From: Nitriliruptoraceae bacterium
GTDB taxonomy: Bacteria > Actinomycetota > Nitriliruptoria > Nitriliruptorales > Nitriliruptoraceae
Reading direction: 5' to 3'
Length of the DNA stretch: 14,264 nt
Assembly: GCA_007120485.1 (NCBI GenBank)
Contig: SKNP01000491.1
Location: 1-14,264 of the forward strand
The position numbers were made by a program, and so were the translations under genes. Shown in pieces: positions 8,323-14,264 of this stretch. The first letter of the stretch is position 1. Each line of letters starts with the position of its first letter. The notes below the pieces were generated by a model. The model worked only from the letters and a program-made list of their open reading frames with translations, did no database searches and was not told the origin of the DNA.

Positions 8323-9384
8323 TCAGCCGGAGCGGTCGGCCACGTCCGGGTCGGTCTGGGTCACCTTGGACAGGCTGCGGGGAGCGTCCGGGTCGAGGCC
8401 GCGTGACCGGGCGAACGCCTCGACCACGAGCTGGCCCGGGACCACCAACCCGATCGGCGCGACGCGTTCGGGCAGGTCCGGTCCGCCGACGGCCGTCGCG
8501 GCGATCGATCGGAACCCGGCATCGCCACCGATCGCGACCGTGCGAGCACCCAGGTCACGCAGGTCGCCGGCCAGCTCGCGCATGCCGGGCAGCATCGGTC
8601 CCTCGCGGGCCGCGACGAGCACGGTGGCCACGTCGTGGTCGACCACCGCGATCGGGCCGTGACGCAGGTCGGCGTACGACAAGCCCCGGACCGGCTCCAG
8701 ACAGGTCTCCTCCAGCTTGAGGCTGATCTCGAGCGCGGTCGCGAAGGCCAGCCCCCGTCCACTGACCAGGATGGCGTCGGCCCGTGTCAGCTCGGTGACC
8801 GCCTCGTCGACACCCTCGCGGGCGGCCAAGGTCGCCTGGACCGCGTCGGGGACCGACCGCAGCTGCGGCTCCAACCGATCGTGGTCCGGACCGAGCGCAT
8901 CCGCGATCACGGCGATCGCGGCCAACTGGGTCGTGTGGCTCTTGGTCGCCGGCACGGCCAACTCACGACCGGCGGCCGTGACGAGCGCCAGGTCGGCCGT
9001 GCCCGCCAACGGACTAGCCGGCTCGTTGGTGATCGCGACCGTCCGGGCACCGTGGTCGGTGGCCCACCGCTGTGCGTCGACGATCTCCGTGGTCGCACCC
9101 GACTGCGAGACGGCGACGACCAGCGTGTCGGAGAGGTCACGTTCGATGGTGTAGTGGGTCGCCAGGCTGGGCGCGGCCAGGGAGGCGCCCAGCCCGGCGT
9201 GGATCTCGAGCAGGTAGCGGCCGTAGACCGCCGCGTTGTCGGAGGTCCCGCGGGCGATGAACAGCACGTGCCGTCGCCCGGCCGCAAGCGCACGCAGCTC
9301 GTCCCGTCGGGGGAGGAGCTGATCGAAGGTCCGAGCCAGCGCCTCGGGCTGCTCGGCGATCTCCTGCGCCATCAGGGTCGGCAC
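8323..9384 (-). CDS. SIS-domain glucosamine-6-phosphate deaminase/isomerase-like protein (NagB-II / GlmS isomerase-like)
   Basis: Two-SIS-domain sugar-phosphate enzyme of about 353 residues, equal to the isomerase half of GlmS without the glutaminase domain. The likely reaction is deamination of glucosamine-6-phosphate to fructose-6-phosphate in amino-sugar catabolism. First SIS domain: ARGTSDNAA near 44-52 and SQSGATTE at 93-100. Then VPATKSHTTQ near 144-153. Second SIS domain: LVSGRGLAFATALEISLKLE at about 206-225 and ADLRHGP at 238-244, giving candidate catalytic E225 and H242. The C-terminus SLSKVTQT resembles this family. Starts at GTG 9382-9384 or ATG 9370-9372 both fit homologue-like N-termini, and neither has a clear ribosome site. 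A GTG at 9460-9462 abuts the operator and is unlikely. A DasR-like site lies about 85-100 bases upstream. A fructosamine deglycase or other phosphosugar isomerase cannot be excluded. Confidence 0.85.
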   Translation of the reverse strand: MPTLMAQEIAEQPEALARTFDQLLPRRDELRALAAGRRHVLFIARGTSDNAAVYGRYLLEIHAGLGASLAAPSLATHYTIERDLSDTLVVAVSQSGATTEIVDAQRWATDHGARTVAITNEPASPLAGTADLALVTAAGRELAVPATKSHTTQLAAIAVIADALGPDHDRLEPQLRSVPDAVQATLAAREGVDEAVTELTRADAILVSGRGLAFATALEISLKLEETCLEPVRGLSYADLRHGPIAVVDHDVATVLVAAREGPMLPGMRELAGDLRDLGARTVAIGGDAGFRSIAATAVGGPDLPERVAPIGLVVPGQLVVEAFARSRGLDPDAPRSLSKVTQTDPDVADRSG

Positions 9385-9467
9385 GTCGCGTCCGTTCGTC
9401 GTCCACCAGCGGGGACGGGCAGTGGGTCGGGCAGTACCTGCGACCCACGCCCCGTCCCTCACAGCCT

Positions 9468-9483
9468 AGTGGACTAGACCAAT
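9468..9483. promoter_or_regulatory. DasR/NagR-like operator upstream of the SIS-domain gene
   Basis: AGTGGACTAGACCAAT matches 14 of 16 positions of the DasR/NagR-type palindrome consensus A(C/G)TGGTCTAGACCA(C/G)T. On the leftward strand it runs directly into TAGGCT (9463-9468), a possible -10 element for the SIS-domain gene, so a bound repressor would block that promoter. The match quality and the nearby GntR gene support each other. Confidence 0.68.
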
Positions 9484-9520
9484 CGTCGGTCCGAGGTCGA
9501 CGCCCATGCCGCAGCCAGGA

Positions 9521-10879
9521 TCAGGGTTCCGGCGGCGCCGTGGCTGCGGACGAGTCGTCGGCCGCGCCCCGGCCGCCGGCCTCGCGCTGGTCGACGATCA
9601 ACCGTGCGGCGTGGTCACGGAACAGGTAGTTCCAGAACCAGCTGAACAGCACTCCGACCCGGTTCTTGAACCCGATGAGCATCCACAGGTGGAGCACCAG
9701 CCACGCGATCCAGGCCGGGAAGCCACCGAAACGAAGCCCGTTGGGCAGCTCGGCGACCGCGGCCGAGCGTCCGACCGTGGCCATCGTTCCCTTGTCGCGG
9801 TAGGTGAACGGCCGTGTCGGTTCGCGGGCCAGCTCATCCTGGATCAGCTGCGACAGGTACCGCCCATGCTGGATCGCGACGGGGGCGACCTGGGGGAGCG
9901 GTTCGCCGTCGTCATCGAGGCCCAAGGCGATGTCCCCGATGGCGTGGACGTCCTCGACCCCCTCGACCCGCAGCCGCCGATCGACCGGTAGCCGCCCGCC
10001 GGGACCCAGCTCGACCCCGAGCGTCTGAGCCAGGGGTGATGCGGCGACCCCGGCGGCCCACACCAGGGTCCGGGCCAAGAGGACCTCGCCGTCGTCGAAG
10101 GTGACGTGGGTGTCGGTGGTCTCGGCGATGCCGGTCCCGAGCCGGACCTCCACCCCGCGTCGCTCCAGCTCGCGCCGAGCCTGCTCCGCCGAGCGGCTCG
10201 AGAAGCCGCCGAGGAGCCGGTCCATCACCTCGACGAGGACGATCCTCACCCTCGAGGTGTCCAGGTCGGGATGGTCGCGGCTGACCACCAGGGTGACCAG
10301 TTCGGCCAGTGCCCCGGCCAGCTCCACCCCGGTCGGTCCACCGCCGGCGATCACGAAGGTCAGCGACCCGTCCTCATGGGCGTCCGGATCATGGCTGGCC
10401 AGTTCGAACCGGCGCAGGACGTGGTTGCGGACGGCGGTGGCGTCCGCGAGCGACTTGAGGCCGAAGCTGTGGTCGGCGACCCCGGGCAGCCCGAGGTCGG
10501 TGCTGACGGCCCCGGCAGCGAGGACCAGGCGGTCGTAGGTGACCGAGCTGTCGTCAGCCAACGTCACCGTGTGGGCGTCCGGGTCGATGTCGACGACCTC
10601 GCCGAGTCGGATCTGCGGCGCGTGGCGGCGCAGCGTCGCCCTGAGCGAGATGCCGATGTCCTGGGGCTGCAGCCCAGCGGTGGCGACCTGGTAGAGCAGC
10701 GGCTGGAACGTGTGGTGGTTGCGCTGGTCGATGAGCGTGACCTCGACCGGCTGGCCGCGTGCGCCGGCCTGGGCGAGTTCGCGGGCGAGGAGCAGCCCAC
10801 CGAACCCACCGCCGACCACCACGACCTGCTCAGGCCGATGACGGCGAGGGAAGGGGGTGGACTCGGGGAGCTGGGTCAC
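9521..10879 (-). CDS. ndh: Type II NADH dehydrogenase (NDH-2)
   Basis: Single-subunit, non-proton-pumping NADH:quinone oxidoreductase of about 452 residues, attached to the inner face of the membrane. The FAD-binding Rossmann motif VVVGGGFGG lies at 20-28, and the NADH-binding motif AGGGPTGVELAG at 178-189. LVLAAGAVSTDLGLPG and VHAIGDIAL are the other conserved FAD contacts, and PQVAPVAIQHGRYL is the quinone-site helix. The C-terminal part WIAWLVLHLWMLIGFKN followed by FSWFWNYLF is the hydrophobic/amphipathic membrane anchor, ending in a polar Ala/Glu-rich tail. Start chosen as GTG at 10877-10879: an in-frame ATG at about 10988 would place the start upstream of the hairpin that ends the preceding operon. 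No clear ribosome site is visible. It probably has its own promoter after that hairpin. Confidence 0.9.
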   Translation of the reverse strand: MTQLPESTPFPRRHRPEQVVVVGGGFGGLLLARELAQAGARGQPVEVTLIDQRNHHTFQPLLYQVATAGLQPQDIGISLRATLRRHAPQIRLGEVVDIDPDAHTVTLADDSSVTYDRLVLAAGAVSTDLGLPGVADHSFGLKSLADATAVRNHVLRRFELASHDPDAHEDGSLTFVIAGGGPTGVELAGALAELVTLVVSRDHPDLDTSRVRIVLVEVMDRLLGGFSSRSAEQARRELERRGVEVRLGTGIAETTDTHVTFDDGEVLLARTLVWAAGVAASPLAQTLGVELGPGGRLPVDRRLRVEGVEDVHAIGDIALGLDDDGEPLPQVAPVAIQHGRYLSQLIQDELAREPTRPFTYRDKGTMATVGRSAAVAELPNGLRFGGFPAWIAWLVLHLWMLIGFKNRVGVLFSWFWNYLFRDHAARLIVDQREAGGRGAADDSSAATAPPEP

Positions 10880-10938
10880 GGGGGTGGGCCGCTCGTTGGT
10901 GGCGAGGAACCCACCCAGCCTTCCAAGCCGACGACACA

Positions 10939-10944
10939 CGTCAA
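10939..10944 (-). promoter_or_regulatory. Possible -35 element of the ndh promoter
   Basis: Leftward TTGACG lies 5 bases beyond the terminator-like hairpin and about 60 bases before the chosen ndh start. No good TAnnnT hexamer follows at 16-18 bases, so support is weak. Confidence 0.25.
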
Positions 10945-10948
10945 GCGC

Positions 10949-10976
10949 GGGCACCCGGTCGAGAGGTCGGGTGCCC
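10949..10976 (-). terminator. Hairpin ending the Rieske/zinc-ribbon transcript
   Basis: GGGCACCCG (10949-10957) and CGGGTGCCC (10968-10976) are perfect inverted repeats. Two wobble pairs and a G-C pair extend the stem to a GAGA tetraloop on the plus strand. It starts about 24 bases after the zinc-ribbon stop and before the ndh start. There is no T-run, as with other hairpins in this window. Confidence 0.65.
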
Positions 10977-11000
10977 GACCTGGCATGCACGGGACGTCGC

Positions 11001-11189
11001 TCAGTCCGCAGGTTCGTGGCCGACCATCCGCCGGACCCGTGTGATGTCGCCCGCCCACGAGCAGGTCCGGCACCACACGTGGTAGATGCGCTGCTCGCCC
11101 TGCCAGTACTCCACGGCCAGGTCGTCTTCCTCGGTGAGCGTCACACCGCAGTCGGGGCAGTAGCGCGGCAGATCGTGCAGGTGGTTCAT
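11001..11189 (-). CDS. Small zinc-ribbon protein downstream of the Rieske oxygenase
   Basis: A 62-residue protein with a four-cysteine zinc-ribbon pattern: YCPDCG near residues 10-15 and WCRTCSW near 39-45, separated by an acidic strand-rich segment (TLTEEDDLAVEYWQGEQR). It could bind zinc or iron and act as a small accessory or regulatory protein. I do not recognise a named family. ATG at 11187-11189 is used because it starts just before the ribbon. The frame stays open upstream for 40 codons to a CTG that overlaps the Rieske TGA and has GGAGG at ideal spacing, so a longer form of about 102 residues is possible. It lies in the same orientation, 116 bases after the Rieske stop, and is followed by a terminator-like hairpin, so it is probably the last gene of that operon. 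Confidence 0.72.
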   Translation of the reverse strand: MNHLHDLPRYCPDCGVTLTEEDDLAVEYWQGEQRIYHVWCRTCSWAGDITRVRRMVGHEPAD

Positions 11190-11305
11190 GCGGTCGACGT
11201 CCCAGCGGTCCCCGCGCAACGGCGAACGACGCTGCGACCCGTGGGACGCGGAGTCGTCGGCCGCATGCGGCGCGTGCGCTCCGTGGGTGCGAGGTTCCGG
11301 CGTGC

Positions 11306-12574
11306 TCAGGAGTCCACCTCCTCGAGCTCCACCTCGCCGCGTTCGATGGCGGCGTCGAGGTGGAGCTGCTTGAGCGCGTCCTTCTGCGGGCTGTAGCGCA
11401 TCGAGCCCTGGTCGATCCACTGGGTCGCGAACGCGTAGCCCGCGCCGAACTTGTCCTTCTCGAGCGGCAGTTCGACGACCTCGTGTGGCTCGCGCACGGT
11501 GCCGAGCGGATCGTTGCCGTCCTCGACCGCGGCGATGTTCTCCTTGAACATGCGCCGCAGCATCAGGATGCCGACATCCGACTTGCCCAGGTGCTCGGCG
11601 GTGCGGTCGGCGATCCGACCCTGGGTGACCCAGGCCATGACGTCCTGGCCTTCGATGTAGTCGACGATGTGGTGGCCACGTTCGTCGAGGAACGGGAACT
11701 CGTAGCTGACGATCGGACCGTCCTGGACGGGTGGCTCGACCCCTTCCGGCTTGTGGATCGTGTAGAGCAGGAACCACGTCGTCTCGTCGTCCACCGGCAC
11801 GCGGATCTGCATCTGGTACAGCCCGTTGCCGCCGACCCACATCTGGTACGGGAACACCAAGGGATGGCCGATCCGCCAGTCGTCGCTCTCCTCGCTCTGC
11901 CCCTCGAGGAGCCGGCGCTTGACGATCCCGTGGTCGAAGGCATCGAACGCGGTGCTGACGTGCTTCTTCTGGAACGCACCAGGTGCGGTGAAGCCCTGCT
12001 TCTCCGCGAGGAACTGGAAGTACCGGCCGTGCAACCACTCGACGTGGTGGGGGTCGACGGCGTTCTCCATGATCTGCAACCACGAGCACGGCAGGACGCT
12101 GTGGCCGATGTCGCGGATGCCCTCCATCACGAACGCCTCGTACCGAGGCAGCTGCGGTGAGGGGTCGGGGCCCAGGTAGGCGAAGATCAGCCCGCCGAGC
12201 TCCTGCGCTCGACCGGTGAAGACGTCCACCTTCACCTTGAAGTTGGACCCTTCCGGTTCCGCCGGTTGGTCGAGGCAGGATCCCTCGCGGTCGAACATCC
12301 AGCCGTGGTAGCCGCACCGGAGCCCATCGGCTTCGACCACGCCGTAGGCCAGCGATGCGTGCCGGTGTGGGCAGCGTTCCTGGATGATCCCGTACTCGCC
12401 ATCCGGCTGCTTCCAGACGACCAGGTCCTCGCCGAGCAACCGCACCCGCTTGACGGGGAACTCCTCGAGGTCCTGGGCGATGGCGACCGGGTACCAGTAC
12501 CGGCGCAGTAGTTCGCCCATCGGCGTGCCGGGCCCGACGCGGGTCAGGGTGTCGTTGTGTTCCTGGCTCAACAT
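11306..12574 (-). CDS. Rieske non-heme iron oxygenase, oxygenase (alpha) component
   Basis: Cytoplasmic 422-residue oxygenase related to phthalate dioxygenase/vanillate demethylase-type alpha subunits. It would hydroxylate or O-demethylate an aromatic or alicyclic substrate using O2 and electrons from a separate reductase. The N-terminal Rieske 2Fe-2S domain has CPHRH (Cys68, His70) and CGYHGW (Cys87, His90), spaced as in the family. The catalytic domain starts with the exact E-N-x2-D-x2-H-x4-H pattern: E170, N171, D174, H177 and H182, the bridging Asp and two iron-binding His. The third ligand, an acidic residue nearer the C-terminus, cannot be assigned by eye. ATG at 12572-12574 is preceded by GAGGGAG. 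No reductase or ferredoxin gene is adjacent in the window. It lies 65 bases after a phosphohistidine-domain gene and before a zinc-ribbon gene. Substrate unknown. Confidence 0.92.
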   Translation of the reverse strand: MLSQEHNDTLTRVGPGTPMGELLRRYWYPVAIAQDLEEFPVKRVRLLGEDLVVWKQPDGEYGIIQERCPHRHASLAYGVVEADGLRCGYHGWMFDREGSCLDQPAEPEGSNFKVKVDVFTGRAQELGGLIFAYLGPDPSPQLPRYEAFVMEGIRDIGHSVLPCSWLQIMENAVDPHHVEWLHGRYFQFLAEKQGFTAPGAFQKKHVSTAFDAFDHGIVKRRLLEGQSEESDDWRIGHPLVFPYQMWVGGNGLYQMQIRVPVDDETTWFLLYTIHKPEGVEPPVQDGPIVSYEFPFLDERGHHIVDYIEGQDVMAWVTQGRIADRTAEHLGKSDVGILMLRRMFKENIAAVEDGNDPLGTVREPHEVVELPLEKDKFGAGYAFATQWIDQGSMRYSPQKDALKQLHLDAAIERGEVELEEVDS

Positions 12575-12598
12575 GCGTGCGCGCTCCCTCGTCTCGTC

Positions 12599-12629
12599 GG
12601 CGGCGTCCGGCAACGAGCCGGACGCCGCC
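12599..12629 (-). terminator. Perfect 13-bp hairpin between the phosphohistidine-domain and Rieske genes
   Basis: GGCGGCGTCCGGC (12599-12611) and GCCGGACGCCGCC (12617-12629) are a perfect inverted repeat around a 5-base loop. Read leftward it begins 10 bases after the stop of the 12640-14259 gene and ends 24 bases before the Rieske ATG. It could be a terminator, partial terminator or RNA-processing site that sets different levels for the two genes. No T-run follows. Confidence 0.68.
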
Positions 12630-12639
12630 AGGTCCCTGG

Positions 12640-14259
12640 TCAGTCGTCGAGGATGGTCACCGTGCCGGCGGTGCCGTCCACGCGGATCCGCTGGCCGGTC
12701 TTGATGTCCCGGGTCGCGTAGCCGGTTCCGGTGACGGCCGGGACCTGGTACTCGCGGCAGACGATCGCTGCGTGGGACATCACGCCGCCGATGTCGGTCA
12801 CGGTCGCCTGGATCTTGGAGAACGCCGGCGCCCACGCGGGTGCGGTGATCGGGGCGACGAGGATCTCACCCTCTTGGATGTCGCCGATGTCCTCCGCTGA
12901 CTCGACGACCCGGGCGGGGCCCTCGGCGATGCCCGGTGAGGCCGCCATCCCCCTGATGCCGTCGGTGGTGTCGCCATCCGAGCCGAGCCAGCTCGAGATC
13001 GAGTCGGTCGTGATCCCCCAGAGCATCACCGTGAACGGTTCGGTCACGACCTCCGGCGGCTCGCCGAGCGCCTTCGGAGCGTCCCACTGCTTGAGCGCCT
13101 CGTAGATCCGGCGGCGTTCCGCCAGCTTGGACGGCCAGAGGTGGCGGCTGCGCGGTTCGCCTCCGGTCGTCCACGCCTTGAAGACGTCCCACAGCACCTC
13201 GTCGATCTCGTCGATCTTCAGCATGAAGACGTCGTCCTCGCGGTCGGTCACGCCCTCCTTGGCGAGCGTCGTGCCGAGCTCGCGGAGCTTGCGCCACCAC
13301 ACCGACATGGACCAGTGCTCGATGTAGAAGTTGTGGTTCTCCACGTAGGGGAACACCGTGCGGGCGAGGCCGAGCTTGGCCTCGAAGGTCTCGCGCTCCT
13401 CATCGGTGTCGAGCAGGTCCTGGTACTCCCCGACGATGCGGTCACGCTCGGCTCGGATCGCCTCCATCGGCCGGGAGATGTCCTCGCCGGCCTGGATCTT
13501 GGTGATGTAGTCGCGGAGGAACCGGTAGGGGACCTCGAGCTTCTCGATCCACGGCGCGTCGAAGTGGTAGAAGCCGGTGCCGTCGCTGAAGTTGAACCAC
13601 GGATCCTTGACCTCATCCCACGCCGCCTGCCACCGCTGCCCGGCGTCGGAGCGCTGCAGTTGGGCCTGGACCTCGTCGGGATCCTCGTGGTCGAACGCAT
13701 CCGCCACGCCCAGGTCGACCGCCTGCTGCGCCAGCTTCTTCAGCTCCTCGTTGGGGCGGAAGAGATCCACTTCGATACCCGACACCATCCGGGCGATGGC
13801 CAGGTCCGGGATGTTCGGCCACGACTCCTTGCAGAACCCGAAGAAGTCGAGGTAGGCGGCGTAGCCGAGGTTGAGGAACTCGAAGTGCAGCTGCCAGATC
13901 TTGAGCGTGAGGTCCTTGAACCGGCGGTAGTCGGCCAGCAGCTGCCAGCCGCTGCTGACACCGCGGCCTTCCATGACCGTCTCGAGCGGCTCGGTCTCCG
14001 GCAGCGGGGAGAAGTCGAGCGACTCGATCTCCGCGATGTTGTCCTGGACCTTGCCGAGCCACGCCTCGTACAGCGCGTCCCAGTTCTGGAAGTAGTGGCC
14101 GGCCCGCTCGGTGAAGTCCGGGACCCGGGCTTCGATGACGCCGGGGTCGGCGATCTCGACCGGTGACAGGTAGCAGTAGCCGTTGAGGATCCGCGCGTCG
14201 ACCCCCAGCGACGGCGGCACCTGGAAGACCCGGCTGTTGTACTGCGAGAGCGACGACAT
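12640..14259 (-). CDS. PEP-utilising-enzyme mobile (phosphohistidine swivel) domain protein, PpsA/CreH/rifampin-phosphotransferase-like
   Basis: A 539-residue protein whose C-terminus (about 425-539) is a PEP-synthase-type swivelling phosphohistidine domain: GMAASPGIAEGPARVV, LVAPITAPAWAPAF and TDIGGVMSHAAIVCRE, with catalytic His496. Residues about 1-420 are a helical region rich in Trp, Phe, Tyr and Glu, and show no glycine-rich ATP-grasp nucleotide site. Full PEP synthases and rifampin phosphotransferases carry ATP-grasp and swivel in one chain, so this looks like one half of a split system. Known split examples are phenylphosphate synthase (PpsA/PpsB) and the p-cresol-phosphorylating CreH/CreI of Corynebacterium. 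The partner would be expected upstream, beyond the right edge. ATG at 14257-14259 leaves a complete-looking start, but only five bases upstream are visible. A Rieske oxygenase gene follows after a hairpin. Function is inferred. Confidence 0.85.
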   Translation of the reverse strand: MSSLSQYNSRVFQVPPSLGVDARILNGYCYLSPVEIADPGVIEARVPDFTERAGHYFQNWDALYEAWLGKVQDNIAEIESLDFSPLPETEPLETVMEGRGVSSGWQLLADYRRFKDLTLKIWQLHFEFLNLGYAAYLDFFGFCKESWPNIPDLAIARMVSGIEVDLFRPNEELKKLAQQAVDLGVADAFDHEDPDEVQAQLQRSDAGQRWQAAWDEVKDPWFNFSDGTGFYHFDAPWIEKLEVPYRFLRDYITKIQAGEDISRPMEAIRAERDRIVGEYQDLLDTDEERETFEAKLGLARTVFPYVENHNFYIEHWSMSVWWRKLRELGTTLAKEGVTDREDDVFMLKIDEIDEVLWDVFKAWTTGGEPRSRHLWPSKLAERRRIYEALKQWDAPKALGEPPEVVTEPFTVMLWGITTDSISSWLGSDGDTTDGIRGMAASPGIAEGPARVVESAEDIGDIQEGEILVAPITAPAWAPAFSKIQATVTDIGGVMSHAAIVCREYQVPAVTGTGYATRDIKTGQRIRVDGTAGTVTILDD

Positions 14260-14264
14260 GCACA

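Noticed and set aside
13141..14166. 341-codon plus-strand open frame opposite the phosphohistidine-domain gene
   Set aside because: It is antisense to a clearly coding gene; the translation is a Val/Leu/Glu-rich low-complexity string without motifs.

Overview
The window is very GC-rich with a strong preference for G or C at third codon positions, several GTG starts and tightly overlapping genes. With the protein families seen (a soluble NAD(P)-linked [NiFe] hydrogenase, a DasR/NagR-like regulator, an HD-GYP protein), this suggests a chromosomal segment of a high-GC actinobacterium, possibly a deep-branching lineage. That placement is inference. No rRNA, tRNA, IS element, integrase or CRISPR array was seen. 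The many long open frames antisense to the genes are by-products of GC richness.

Layout. (1) Positions 1-4622, minus strand: a complete five-gene group 3b [NiFe] hydrogenase operon, transcribed right to left as Fe-S electron-transfer subunit, FAD/2Fe-2S diaphorase, small subunit, large subunit and maturation protease (cut by the left edge). Three of the four junctions are 4-base ATGA/GTGA overlaps. The order matches hydBGDA / hyhBGSL of known NADP-linked hydrogenases. (2) Positions 4623-6196: a roughly 313-base divergent intergenic region, two unrecognised small genes facing each other, and between them a strong hairpin, three tandem ~24-base repeats and an 18-base perfect palindrome. (3) Positions 6197-7408, plus strand: a complete HD-GYP cyclic-di-GMP phosphodiesterase-like protein. 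(4) Positions 7409-9483: a GntR/HutC regulator and a convergent SIS-domain glucosamine-6-phosphate deaminase-like enzyme. Each is preceded by a sequence resembling the DasR/NagR operator (consensus about ACTGGTCTAGACCACT), which suggests an amino-sugar regulon that autoregulates. (5) Positions 9521-10879, minus strand: a type II NADH dehydrogenase, separated by a hairpin from the genes upstream. (6) Positions 11001-14259, minus strand: a PEP-synthase-type phosphohistidine ('swivel') protein lacking a visible ATP-grasp domain, a Rieske non-heme iron oxygenase and a small zinc-ribbon protein, with a perfect 13-bp hairpin between the first two.

How they may work together. The hydrogenase would exchange electrons between H2 and NAD(P)H, and NDH-2 would pass NADH electrons to quinone. 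The most unusual unit is (6). The swivel protein resembles one half of split phenol/cresol-phosphorylating enzymes, and its pairing with a Rieske oxygenase suggests a phosphorylate-then-oxidise catabolic or biosynthetic step. The partner ATP-grasp protein would have to lie beyond the right edge. This is a hypothesis, not a demonstrated pathway.
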